A DNA stretch of 64,000 nt from positions 10,332,707 through 10,396,706 of the forward strand of contig JAKJHU010000005.1 in NCBI GenBank assembly GCA_022316685.1, in the 5' to 3' direction. Source of the stretch: Progne subis subis (Eukaryota > Chordata > Aves > Passeriformes > Hirundinidae). Below are positions 9,201-19,506 of this stretch, piece by piece. Numbering within the stretch: position 1 is the stretch's first letter; every line of letters starts with the position of its first letter. The translations under genes and the position numbers were made by a program. The notes under the pieces were generated by a model that had not been told where the DNA came from, searched no databases, and saw nothing but the letters and a program-made list of their open reading frames with translations.

Positions 9201-12187
9201 GAAGAAGCAGATCTTCCATTCCTAGTTCTGGATTCTCTACACTCCACGTTACTTCCAGTGAAAGTTGGGTGAGCTGGACTAAACACTCAGACCTGACTCT
9301 TTCTACATCTGGGATGAGCTCTGAGCTTATCAGCAGCATGTGTATAGGGGAAACACCAAAATCATCTCCTGGGTGATGCAGCAGTACTGGGTATCCTGCC
9401 TCACACTGTAGTCAGAGATATCACAGAATCATAGGAATGGTTTGGGCTGAAACGGACCTCAAAGATAATCTCATTCCAATCCCCTGCCATAGACAGGGAC
9501 ACCTTCCACTAGACCTAGTTGCTCCAAGTCCCATCCAACCTGACCTGGAACACTTCTAGGGATGGGGCAGCCATAGCTTCTCTGGGTGACCTCATTACCC
9601 TCACAGCCAGGAAATTCTTCCCAATGTCCAATCTAACCCTGCTCTCTGTCCAGGCACTCCAGGTCTTTGTAAACAGTTCCACTAAAATGGTACCTCCTTA
9701 CCTGGATTGGCTGGGGCAGTGTGTCATCTTCCCCACAGATAAGTGCCAGAGGATGGCCAAACAGAGTGATTTTGGCACCCAAGTCTAGCTGTCCAGAGGA
9801 ATTTCTTTTGGTAAGGCTTCGTCTCAGAGTAAATGACTGTGATATCACCTTCTTTCTTTTCTTTGTTCCATCTGCTGCAAGTAAAACAAAAGATCAATTT
9901 AAAATTTGGAAAAAAAAAAAAAAATAACAGAGCACTATATAGTCTTTCATCTGTGTGCAGTGCAGAGATGTATGTCGAAACAACTCAGACCAAACCGGGA
10001 GAAACTGAGAGACAACTAAGTGGTTGCTAGGGAAACAACTGCCTAAACCATAAAACTGTGGCCATCTCCCCAAGGCCACCACCTTTCCTGTTTTGGGTTG
10101 GGTGTTTTTTACATTCTAGTTGCTGTTTCTTCTTAGAGAGTGGGAATATACAAGGCACAGAAATAACAACATTTATAGAGATTTTTGATATTGCCATAGT
10201 TTCTCTGATAACTCTGAGGAAGATATACCACTTAAGCAACTGGCAATGACAACAATTTTCACTACATGATCTGACTGTGCCCCACCCATCCTTAGAGCAA
10301 GAGTAGAAGTAGGGGCTCCTACTTTTTGACCTCTTTTACAGTGTGAAATGAAAACAGCTCTGCCAGCTCTGGAGTCAGCTCTAATGACAGTGCTCCTAGA
10401 GCTAGTGCTTGCTCCCCAGCCAGTGGAATGTGATACTTGTTCCAGAGAATGGGAGCATCAGAGTAGGCACTCACTTGCTTCAGGGTTAGAAATCTCTTAG
10501 CGTGGCTTTTTTATCTGCTTTATAAAGAGGAGGGTGAAGAATTTGAAGATTATAGTTCTATTGGGATGGGGTATGCCTTTTTTTTTTCCTTTTTACAAAC
10601 AGGGAGAGAAGGAACCATTTGTGAGAAAGCTTTCTAAAGGAATTGCCTTCTGCAAATTTGCAATAAATGTTAAGCCACCTACTCCAAAATTAAGTTGTCT
10701 TACCTACATGAGAAATTCTCAGGACCTCTCTGTGACTTAACATAAGGTCTTGGTAGGTAGAGGTTAAAAAAAAAATGAGAAAGTCACCAAAATTATAGTA
10801 TAATATAAAATATTAGCTTCTGATACTCCTAAAAACTGGTCTGATATGATGGTCTGCTCCAAATTTGACCCTGCCCTGTTGATGGTCTGCTCCGGGTTGT
10901 TTACAGGTGCTGAGGTTTTGCATGGTGAGAAAAAACAAGTGCTGGTGCTGTTGCCAAGAGGTTTATTTGCACACAGCTCTGGTGTGTAACAGCTGGTACA
11001 GTGCTCAGCACTCAGTACTCGCTCACAGTGCCATGCCTCAAAGCTGATGCTTGAGTGAGAAAGAAACATATTTACTTCCCATTGCTACCAGGGAACACAA
11101 TGACACATGGCTCTGAGGACCAGGGAACAGGAATCCAAGACCTCTGGCACTCAGCACTGTCACCTCTGCCACTGAGCATGTAGGAAAGAAGAAATTTGCA
11201 ATGAGTGGCACTCCAGGGCTTAAGCCCTCTCCTGGATAGGGACTGTGGCTTGCTCTCCCGGAGTGGGAGCAGGCAGTTTCGGGTGGTTTTGCACAAGTTC
11301 CAGCTTGGAAGAATTATATAAGAAGGCAGTTCCTCAGTTTGTTTTTGAAACTCACCATTTGAGAGGCAAAGTCCGTCTTCAGTATCTGCTGGGACTGACA
11401 GGGGATATTTCTTGGCATCAGTCTGCAAAAAGCATGCTAGGATTAAGAGCGGCCACAGTAGTGGGAGTCACCGGCAAGTTGCTGCAGCTCCTCAGAAATC
11501 TGGGGAGGCACTGGGGAATAACCAGACAACACCTGCTAAAGGGGTGCCTCAGTCTAAGACTGACACTGCCTTGCTGCACTGTAGAGGGGTCTGTGGTAAA
11601 CTCTGCAGCCAGGCACTCCGGTCGTACCCAGTGGGTCACAACCCTGTGCTCTTTCAAGCTGGGCTTTTGATCCAGAGAAGCCGTAGCCAAACACAGCCTC
11701 CTTTTTGTGTCCTCCCCGGCACTGGAAATTTCCTCCCAAACTCCTCTGAGGAGCCTTGATGGCTTTGAAACCTGCAAGATCCCTGAGCAAAGCTCCTCAA
11801 GAACCGGGGGAATGCACAGACTGCCCACAGCAACGCCCTGTTCCCTCTGCTCATTGCGGCACACAACTGCCTTTGAAGAGCTCTGCCCACTCCCGGGTGA
11901 AAGTAGGCAGCCGGCAGCTACTGGAGGAGCCATCCCTACTTTGCTAGGGTATCTCACACCAGTACCCAAGAAGGATCCAGGAAAATGTAAGGGCTGCTTA
12001 CCTCTGTCTGGCACTCAATCAGACTCTCCATGTTCCCAGCATTTAGTGTCTTTGACTAGGCAAGAAAACAGACACTGTGTGAGTCACTGAATACAATGGT
12101 TTAGAAATCAGAGCTTTTCAAAGTTGCTGCGTTGACAGCTGAAATAATTAAGATACTCACAGTGTTACAGCTGCTTAACACTTTCAT
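5032..12187 (-). CDS. TAGAP: T-cell activation RhoGTPase-activating protein (TAGAP), nine coding exons
   Basis: The CDS joins, in minus-strand order, 12187-12161, 12055-12002, 11422-11356, 9874-9702, 8675-8514, 8066-7957, 7275-7080, 6561-6444 and 6206-5032. That is 2082 nt, 693 residues plus a TAA stop. All introns are GT-AG and all phases agree. I recognise human TAGAP collinearly from the first residues to the last. The RhoGAP domain covers about residues 88-285: the arginine-finger motif GIFRKAANEKA places Arg125, DFLRNIP follows at 162, and MDSSNLAICIGPN carries the conserved Asn234. TAGAP is a cytoplasmic GTPase-activating protein of Rho-family GTPases in lymphoid and myeloid cells, linked to thymocyte migration and antifungal signalling. 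The C-terminal half is Ser-rich, with a PPSY (PPxY) motif at about 562-565, a basic serine patch at about 473-487 and a class I PDZ-type end (ESYV). Length is slightly below human. Residue 198 is Gly here and Gln in human. The gene identity is very secure; the extreme 5' end is less so. Confidence 0.96.
6444..6561 (-). CDS. TAGAP: TAGAP coding exon 8 (residues 264-302 plus one base)
   Basis: It encodes VTVLVEFLINNCLEIFEEDI and ends SPEHTDSST. It has a gggtgcag acceptor and an ACAG/GTATGA donor. This closes the RhoGAP domain and begins the linker to the Ser-rich tail. A nearly identical copy on the opposite strand lies at 59443-59560. Confidence 0.95.
7080..7275 (-). CDS. TAGAP: TAGAP coding exon 7 (residues 198-263)
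   Basis: It encodes VADNLPRPNL, then KMDSSNLAICIGPNML with the conserved RhoGAP Asn234, and ends at MNDK. The acceptor is gtgcacgcag and the donor AAG/GTATGT. The first 40 nt are duplicated in inverted orientation at 59083-59122. Confidence 0.96.
7957..8066 (-). CDS. TAGAP: TAGAP coding exon 6 (residues 162-197 plus two bases)
   Basis: It encodes DFLRNIPSKLLSADLYEKWM and onward, the RhoGAP helix with the conserved FLRxIP motif. The acceptor is ccttgcag and the donor AAAGG/GTAAGT, in phase 2. The split codon with exon 7 reads GGG (Gly198), where human TAGAP has Gln. Confidence 0.95.
8150..8490. repeat. TAGAP intron 5 segment shared with 35.7-36.0 kb
   Basis: The segment contains AGTCCCACCTAGGTCA and downstream text that reappears, diverged by roughly a fifth, at 35700-36030 in the same orientation. 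It also holds the 12-bp palindrome CAAGTGCACTTG near 8208-8219. It could be an old duplicate or an unclassified repeat. Confidence 0.6.
8514..8675 (-). CDS. TAGAP: TAGAP coding exon 5 (residues 108-161), arginine finger
   Basis: Exactly 54 codons lie between a tttttcccctgcag acceptor and an AAG/GTAATT donor. The exon holds the RhoGAP catalytic loop KGPSTEGIFRKAANEKARKE with Arg125 as the expected arginine finger, followed by SVHLLAVVLK. It is highly conserved with human TAGAP. Confidence 0.97.
9420..9668 (-). mobile_element. CR1 LINE 3' fragment in TAGAP intron 4
   Basis: The plus strand reads the reverse complement of a CR1 3' end: 'cacagaatcatagg', 'ctgccatagacagggacacc', 'ttccactagacc', 'gggatggggcagccatagct'. 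CR1 sense is therefore minus, the same strand as TAGAP. Its 5'-truncated edge falls about 35 bp from the exon 4 donor at 9701. Confidence 0.9.
9702..9874 (-). CDS. TAGAP: TAGAP coding exon 4 (residues 50-107), tandem CAGCAG acceptor
   Basis: The exon encodes the basic patch KKRKKV and the start of the RhoGAP fold, ending LICGEDDTLPQPIQ at a CAG/GTAAGG donor. The acceptor is a NAGNAG (ttgcagcag), so the exon may begin at 9874 or 9871. The choice adds or removes Ala50 without changing the frame. A CR1 element begins about 35 bp into the downstream intron. Confidence 0.94.
11356..11422 (-). CDS. TAGAP: TAGAP coding exon 3 (residues 28-49 and first base of codon 50)
   Basis: The acceptor is tttttgcag and the donor AAATG/GTGAGT, ending in phase 1. 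The 22 codons correspond to the acidic N-terminal linker of human TAGAP before the KKRKK basic patch. Similarity here is lower than in the GAP domain but collinear (DAKKYPLSVPADTEDGLCL). Confidence 0.9.
12002..12055 (-). CDS. TAGAP: TAGAP coding exon 2 (residues 10-27)
   Basis: The acceptor is ttcttgcctag and the donor GAG/GTAAGC. Eighteen codons (SKTLNAGNMESLIECQTE) are nearly identical to the human segment. Met18 (12031-12029) sits in a strong Kozak context (A at -3, G at +4) and could serve as an alternative start. Confidence 0.93.
12161..12187 (-). CDS. TAGAP: TAGAP coding exon 1 (residues 1-9)
   Basis: ATG at 12187-12185 opens nine codons (MKVLSSCNT), which align with the human start MKLRSSHNA. 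The exon ends at a CACT/GTGAGT donor in phase 0. The Kozak context is weak: C at -3 and A at +4. The match in both sequence and exon length to the human first coding exon is why this start was chosen. Confidence 0.85.
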
Positions 12188-12417
12188 TAGGAGTTTGATC
12201 GGAGGAGCTCTGGACACTCTGGTTTCCTTCAGTCCTTTTGTTTGCCTGTTTGTTGAACAGGGAATGGACAGAGTCTTGTAAAACTGCACCCTTCCTGGCT
12301 TTCTCCTCTGCAAGCCAATCTAGCGTGTATGATCCTGAACCAGCAAGATCTCCCACACAAGTAAACCATAAAGCCCTTCTCTGGAAGGGCATTCAGCCCT
12401 GCTGCCCTTTCTGCCTC
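12188..12417 (-). other. TAGAP: Predicted TAGAP 5' leader within the first coding exon
   Basis: A long polypyrimidine tract (about 12421-12443 on the minus strand) ends in taatcag at 12418, giving a good acceptor. The exon would run from 12417 to the donor at 12161, with ATG at 12187. Within it an upstream ATG at 12392 opens a 75-codon frame that ends at 12165, past the main start. Confidence 0.45.
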
Positions 12418-12675
12418 CTGATTAAAACAAAATAAAAGCAGCTTTCCATTTTTAATCCATGCAAAATTGAGCAAGTGGTGACAGCTACATATGGTCATTA
12501 ATGTGCACACACAACTGAGGCTGAGCAACTCAGTGAGCTCTGTCCATGAGCTATGCTTAGCAGTGGGTGCACCTCTCCCCCATGTGTATTTTTGTACATC
12601 TCTGTGCATCTGCATCTGAAGCTCTCCACTGATTTCAACCACGATGCCACAGATTCTTTCAAAGGCAGTACTTAC

Positions 12676-12785
12676 CCAAAGAGTGAGTCCAGCCAGAGCT
12701 CCTTCACCTCCCGTGAACTGCAAAGGAAAGGAGAAACAGCATCACTCCCCACTGCTACTAATCCTTTGGACAGAGGCAGGCGACT
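12676..12785 (-). other. TAGAP: Predicted TAGAP non-coding first exon
   Basis: A TTTGG/GTAAGTACT donor lies at 12676/12675. About 110 bp upstream is a TATA box at the right distance for a start near A12785 (context TTTAGTC). An internal cctttgcag at 12718 would also permit a shorter internal exon (12717-12676). The exon is inferred from signals only. Confidence 0.35.
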
Positions 12786-12907
12786 AAACCGTGTGTATCA
12801 CGTGTGCTGCCTTATATATGCAGAAGGGGCAGGTGGAAATTCACAGGCAGGAAGAAGCATCATGGGGCAGGACCGAGACACTACCAAATTTCTGGCTTCC
12901 TCTTTCC
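12785..12907 (-). promoter_or_regulatory. Candidate TAGAP core promoter: TATA box and PU.1/ETS-like site
   Basis: The minus strand reads TATATAAG at 12818-12811, about 30 bp before an initiator-like TTTAGTC. A CACGTG E-box is at 12799-12804. Upstream, GGAAAGAGGAAGCC at 12907-12894 closely fits the PU.1 consensus. A TATA-plus-PU.1 arrangement suits a gene expressed in blood cells. Function is inferred. Confidence 0.4.
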
Positions 12908-15900
12908 TTTTAGAGGAGCTACCCTTTTGGGTTTCCCCCCACTGCCTTAAAGAAAAAAAGAAAAAAAAAGAAGAAGCTCTGGTAGCTGTTATGGATGGAA
13001 AAGATGAGACATTTGCCAGGTAAAGGTTCCAGCTATCATCACCAGCATGAGGTGAGATGTGCAGAGGGGGCTGCAGTGTGGGCAGCTTCTCTTTACCATT
13101 AAAGGACAGTGGGTACAGTTTGTCCTTTGACTGCTCAGAGACATTAGATTTGGCAGTATAAAGACGCAGCGCCGGATCAAGTTACACTGAGAACAACGGG
13201 GAGGTGGAATAGACAAGATTCAGAGAAAAGTTTCTTTATAATTTTTTTAAAGCTAATTGCAACAGTTTACTGTTCACAAGCAGATGTAGACACACATTTT
13301 GTCAATACTAAGTAGCTCTTTTGAATCTAGCTATGGACATCTATAGATGAAGTGGTGTTATATAGTAATTTAGTACAGTATGACAATATGTAGTTTAAAA
13401 GTCTTGTTTAAAATAAATCTGAATAAGATATATTTGTGTGCACATATTAAAATTTCATTCAACTGAAGAGGTAAAAAAATCTAGGAAAAATCTACCTCTG
13501 CTTGACATGCATCATTCTGTTGCTGGCTGCCCCCTAACTTGGGCATATCAGGAATACAGCACTCACTCTACCAGGCCATTATGAAAATTCATTAAGGTTT
13601 GATGTTAAATACATGATATTATTTCTATTGATTTATTAATTGAGGCAAATTACAACCTTGTTCTGGGTGCCAGTCTGCAGATCTTGTGAAAAGGAGGAGT
13701 TAAGGCTGAGAGTCAGGGTTGGGAATTCTTCAGTAGTTGGATTTAGGTGGAAAGCACACTTGTGAAACTGTGGCCTTTCTGCTGCTTCCCTCCTGGATGC
13801 TCCATTTCACATGTGCAGAGGATGGGGCTGTCTTAACACAGCCCTTTGCAGATGCACGTAATGGCTACATCCGCTGCTGAATTCACCCTCAAAGCCATTC
13901 TTTGTGTAACCACATCAGACCCGGACAGTGTAGTACTGACCCTGTTTCATGCAGAACAGAAAGGTGATCTCTGAATCTGGCAGAAATCCAAAGCACAAAA
14001 ATTCACTTTTGGTTTAATAGAGATGTGTCCAGAAGAGCAAATGGAGATTTGCTCTGCTTTTGTGGAAGGAGTTGCTGGAGATCACCTTTTAAGTCCTCCT
14101 GAGGCCCCATCATTTCCATGCTCCTGTAGTGTCACTGGTCTGGTGACTTGTTTAGGGCTGAAACTTAACAGCAATCTCAAACAATTAGTCTGCAGCCCTG
14201 GGCATTTACTACTGATCTTCTACTCACTGCTCTAACTGGTTTTTTATTAATCACCAATCCATGCCATTTGTAATTTCCCAACTAAATTCCATGGGCTGCT
14301 GCACATGCTTGCAGAAATATTGTCATCCTACATCACTTTCTACTGAGAATTTCTTCTGAGGCTCCTTGGCAGCTGCAGCACCACTGCTGATAGTGGGATT
14401 CCTCAACAAGAAGCATCTATTTTTCATTACATCTGTCAAATGTATATCCAAACACACCTGTCTGTTAAGGATCTCAGAGGGGACCTGCAGTTCAATTCTG
14501 CCTTGCCCTCACTTCCAGCACTCTGCACAGATATATTTCTGAGCTCAGTCTGTTTCATTATTAAGACACAGAGTTTGATCTGGAAAATGTGTGACTTGTG
14601 ATGAAAATATGAGTTTAATGGGTGGTGATTAGCCAGGCCAGAAGCTGAGATTACAGTTCTGGCACTGGCTGTACACAGGGCACCTGTGCTGTGAGTTTCC
14701 CGGGAGAAGATACAGTAATGTGTGGTGTATTGATAGCACATCACCAGAGTGTCTATTGGCACACACTGCTGTATCGCTATCTAATTAGTTCTCATCCAGT
14801 AACAGTTGTGGGGATATAATGGCTGTTGTATGTGGAAGGTGTGTGTATAGGTCTGCCTGCCCATATGAAAAATAATTTGATTTTTTTACCCTCCTGATAT
14901 CATTCTTTATTTAATAGCTCTTTTATGGTGTGTATCACAAACACTTAAACATGCCAAAATTACTTTGAAGCAGCCTGTTTTATTAGAAATAAGCAGGCAT
15001 CCTAAAATGCTATGGTTTGGCAGAGTAATTCTATGGCACCACAGAGGGAATCTTGGCTGTTTTTGTGAAAAGCAGTAAGCAAGCACATGCTCATTCCTGC
15101 CAAACACTGCAGAGCTGTGTGGAGGCTTCCAGGGTCAGAAGAGCTGCTCTCACACCCACCAGCCAGAGCAGCTTCACAGCTTCCCCATCAGCATGGGAAA
15201 GGTAACAGAGATGAAGTGCCCAAAGCCAGTCTCCACCCTGAATATTAACAAAAAAGGCCTGTCATATGAGATGTTTACAAGTTAAATCCCTTATATGAAC
15301 AACTTACCTCCCTGAGGAGGCTTATTCCATCTCTACCTCCCAGTTCTGCTTTGCAGACTTGAAACCTTTGCTATGGTCTGCTCCTCCCTCAGCTGGGTAC
15401 AGACCCTACACCACGATGTATCAGAACAATGTATTTGTTGTACCACAGCCTCTGCCAAGGGGCAAGGAGAACAGATGGCAGGTGGCTTGGGTACACCTGG
15501 AGCTGTTTGCAGTCGATGTGTTTCTCCCAATCCATCCCCTGCACTGTCCTTCAAAGACACTGGATGTTTACGCAAGGATCGGGGCTTGGGAGAGGCAGTG
15601 GATTTGCAAGGGTTTTATAGGACTAGCCTTTGTAGAAGCTCTTCCCCTGCTGTACACAAGGCTTCCCTCAATTCTGCTGAAGTGTTTTACATTCACTGGA
15701 AAGAAAGCAGGAGCAGGGAGGTCCTGCAGAGCAGGAAACCTGGGTGGAACCAGCCCTCTTAAGGACTTGGTTTGCCACTCCTTGAGATGTGAAGCATTTT
15801 CCTTACAGAAGCTAGGACATCAGCCCCTGGTCCCTGCTGGCCCCTTTCCCCTCCCAGACCATGGCTGCTTTTGTGATCCACTCCCAAGCCTTCAAACGGT

Positions 15901-17720
15901 GTTTGGAGAGAGGGCTTATATAGCACTTTCTGCAAACATGGACCAAATGGTGATTTTCCCCTTTGTGTGAGTTCCAGTAGGCATTTTCTCCTCTTTTCTT
16001 CTCTGACACTTACACCGTGGCTCTGTGAAGGACTCTAGACCATAGCAATGAAAGATCAGCATCAGTTAGCATGAGAAAGAAGTCAGGAGTTGACAGTGAA
16101 AAAAAAGAACAAAAGAATAAATCTGCTGTGACTGGAGAGTGTCTGTTTCCTTCTCTCCTTATCAAACCACAAATGGGAAAACCCCAGCTACAGCTCACTT
16201 TTGTTTATTCTATTACTTTTGCAAACGTTTGACACCATGGCTTTTAGGAAGGAGGCAGTGTGTGAATGAATCCTGAAACTCGCCTTTGCCCTGTTACCAT
16301 ACCAGCAAGGAGGCAGCAGGAGCATAGCTGTGAGAAGGGTACAGCTGAATGTGCCTGGAGCAGGGATCCTTTCAAGCCCATATAGAGCAGAAAGAGCCTT
16401 CATCAGTGCCTTTCCACGTGGAAAAGGGATTGTATTCCAGCTTTGTCTTCACTGCCACAGCTGCAGTCTCCCCAGGGAACAAGAGGAACATTTACTAAAA
16501 TAAGGAAAGCAGTTGTGCCAAACTCAGAAAGCCATTGGATTAGTTGTTTTTTTGGAAGGGAAAGCTCTGTACAATCTGTTCATGGACTCAAAGAACAAGG
16601 TGGCAAGTGGGTTCCTGGAAACCGGCCATATTTATAGATGCTTTCTGAAGGGAGCTCTGATTTCCTACCACTCTCCAGAGTGTGTTGTGGGACGCATAGG
16701 CATGCTTCAGGGTTTGATCACAGAAAAGAGGTCAGACAGACTTTTCATCAGACTAGTCCCTACTTTCTATCTGTAACAGCTCAGAACAGGAGCCATCAAC
16801 CCAGCTGGTGCTGAACTCCTACAGGTTTTGCCAGGTAGGGTCTGGGCTCATGCTAAACCTGCCTTTGGAAAGTGCAATGCACTGTCAGTTTTCCCCAACT
16901 TTGCTTAGCTGATTTCTATCCTGAATTAGATATCAAGGTTAGATTGCAGCGTGGGTTAGATTCTACCACCCTTCTACACTCTGTGCTACTATTGCACAGG
17001 TAAAAGTTACAAATCAAAAATAACACTATAAATACAGCACAAGGTGCATTCTATGCCCTTCCCAAGACACCATTTCTATTGCATTTGCTTTGCAGTATGG
17101 TTTGTTTGTTCTTTCATGGGTGCTTCCCCCAAGTCTAAGTCAGCAGCTCTAAAGATTTTTACTCCTCCTCACATAACTGGGTCCAGTGGATGCTTTTTCA
17201 GTTTTGGAGATCAGATACATATGGGCCATTTTTCCAAAGGGTCTGTGCTGCTGTTCGGCTGTGTCTGCGTTCAGCTTGCTATTGTATCTCTGTGGCACTT
17301 GGGAATTACTCATTCCTTGGGTTCCCTGAGGTGACCAGCACAAAGTAATCAGGGAATTGAAGTTGACTGTCATTTCTGACTGAGCATATGCAGATCTAAA
17401 CTCTTCTGCTTATTTACACAAAAATAGTAAAGAACATGTGTAATTCAGTCTGAAATCTGTTCTTTTCAAGATTTCTGGTTGAAGGTACTCAAGCAATATT
17501 GAAAAGTGATATGCTTACTTTTTTTTTTGTTATTCCACCAGGTTTTTCACTTAATTTGCTTCTTTATGTTCTTCATTTGCAAATCAGAAACTGAGATGGG
17601 ACTTTTTGCCAAGCTCATTTGCTGTCAGGGACAGATTATTCTTCTTACTGAATACAGAGAGATGTGAATCTTGATTTTGCTTTTCAGGGTTAACATGAAT
17701 GTTTTCTTTTAAGTTTTGCT

Positions 17721-17780
17721 GGGTTTTTTTGTTTTGTTTTGTTTTGTTTGTTTGTTTTGTTTTCTTGTTGTTGTTGTTTT
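17721..17780. repeat. (TTTTG)n / TTG low-complexity tract
   Basis: Pentamer GTTTT repeats grade into GTTT and GTT repeats through 17780. Confidence 0.9.
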
Positions 17781-19482
17781 CCATATAGGCTTGTATTTCT
17801 CGTTTCTGCACCTTCTGTTTTGCTTTGAATTTCAGCATAAAAATGGTCTCAGATCTCAAAATGTGAATTAGGGGAAACAAAAAAGAATCTGAATTTGACA
17901 TTGAATTCTAACTTGCATGTGATTTTCAGGCAAAAGTCATCTCACTTTCACATAAAATATGATTTGTAGACTGGCACTAGCCTAGGAGCCTGTCTGGAAT
18001 AAGACTAAGAAAAGCTGGCCCAAGTGTAATTTGGGGTTTCATTGTACATGTGTCCCATTGATACAAAAACTAGAAAAGAAAGGCGGGCTCAGGAATACAA
18101 GAATTTACCACTGCCCTGGTAGCATGGGAGCTGCACTAGGCATTGCAAATGCCATGAACACAGCTGTTACCATAGGTGCCCAGGAGAAACAACTAGAAGT
18201 AGTTGGATTTTGCCCATCATGTCTCTATAGTTGGCTTCCTCAGAGCCCCAGGGGTTTGATGGGAACCTTCTCAAATTATTCATGATCGTATTGCCCTTGT
18301 GAGTTTGACATTTCTGTGTTGTACCTGCTTCCTAAGTAATAAGTGCAACTGCCAGTAACCAGATCCTCAACACCAAAAATTAACCAAGAATAGGAGCTTT
18401 TATGACCACATATTTAGATTCCATTCTCCAGGCAAAAGCAGTGTCAGGCAAAGCAAGTCTTTCCAGGGACAACTCTGCTAACTACAGCTGAACTCCTCCA
18501 AGCACATTTGACCTCACGCTTCAAGAGGGCTATTTGTTGTCATACTGTCCTTGTGCATGCACATCCACACACTGCAAAATAAAATGTTCTCTGAGGTTTT
18601 GGCCACCCATCAAAATCAAGATGATAAATTCGAAACAAACATATCCATATTAGCTGGTGATTGCCATATTGTTGCTACTAGTAACAGCTGCTCTGTTAGT
18701 GTTTTATATAAACACTGTGCTTCTCTCCCATTTTAAAGCATGACTGACTACCTTATGAGGATTTCTGAAAGCAAATGCTTCTCATGGCACGGGCTCAGCC
18801 TCCGCTGCAGGGCATCACGAAGTGTCTGGGAGGAAAGGATATGCAGAGAGTGGAGGTCCCCACAGGACAGACCAGGATAGCCTTGGGCACCAGCTCTGAC
18901 CAACACAACAGGAGGGCACTGAGGGCTGCCACATCGAGAGCCAGGACAGCCAGATCCTCACCTTCACATTTGCAAAAGCACAGTGACACTTCCAGGCCAG
19001 GAAAAAGGGAGAAATTCCCACCCTGCAGGCCAAGCAGGGGCTGGGATCTCCCCCTTGTGAGAGTGGAGTCAGAGGAAGAAAAAATGCTTTTGTGTTCAGC
19101 TATTTGACCCATTGTTGGAGAGGGCTCAGCTTGAAGGCCAGGCTGTTCCCTTCAGGCCTGCATTCCTGCAAAGCTGGCCATTAATTTATGCTGCTAACGT
19201 GCAAACCAGGTGCTGTTATGGTGCCTTTACTTATTCCGCCTCAGTGTGTCTGCTCTCAACCTTGCTATTTGCTTTCAGTCCCACAGTCCCTGCAGAGAGA
19301 TGACACTAAGGAGTAGGTAGAGAAGGTATCCTGCATGTTACAATGTCCATTTCCCTGTTCAGTGATGGTAGAGGCTTAAAAAGAAGAATTTGTTCTCTAT
19401 TTCCATTTCCTTGTAAATGTTTGTTTGTGCTTTGTTTGAGCTTTACCTTTTCTCCCACTTACAAGAGTACGTTTCTTTGGGA

Positions 19483-19506
19483 TTTTTTTTTTTTTTTTTT
19501 TTTTTT
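19483..19506. repeat. Poly-T run
   Basis: An uninterrupted run of about 24 T. Confidence 0.95.

Noticed and set aside
11418..12014. 198-codon minus-strand open frame across TAGAP intron 2
   Set aside because: It spans the intron between coding exons 2 and 3 in a different frame from both. Exon borders and homology clearly favour splicing.
15359..15970. 203-codon plus-strand open frame
   Set aside because: No family resemblance, no flanking splice or promoter signals and several overlapping frames of similar length, which is typical of moderately GC-rich non-coding DNA.
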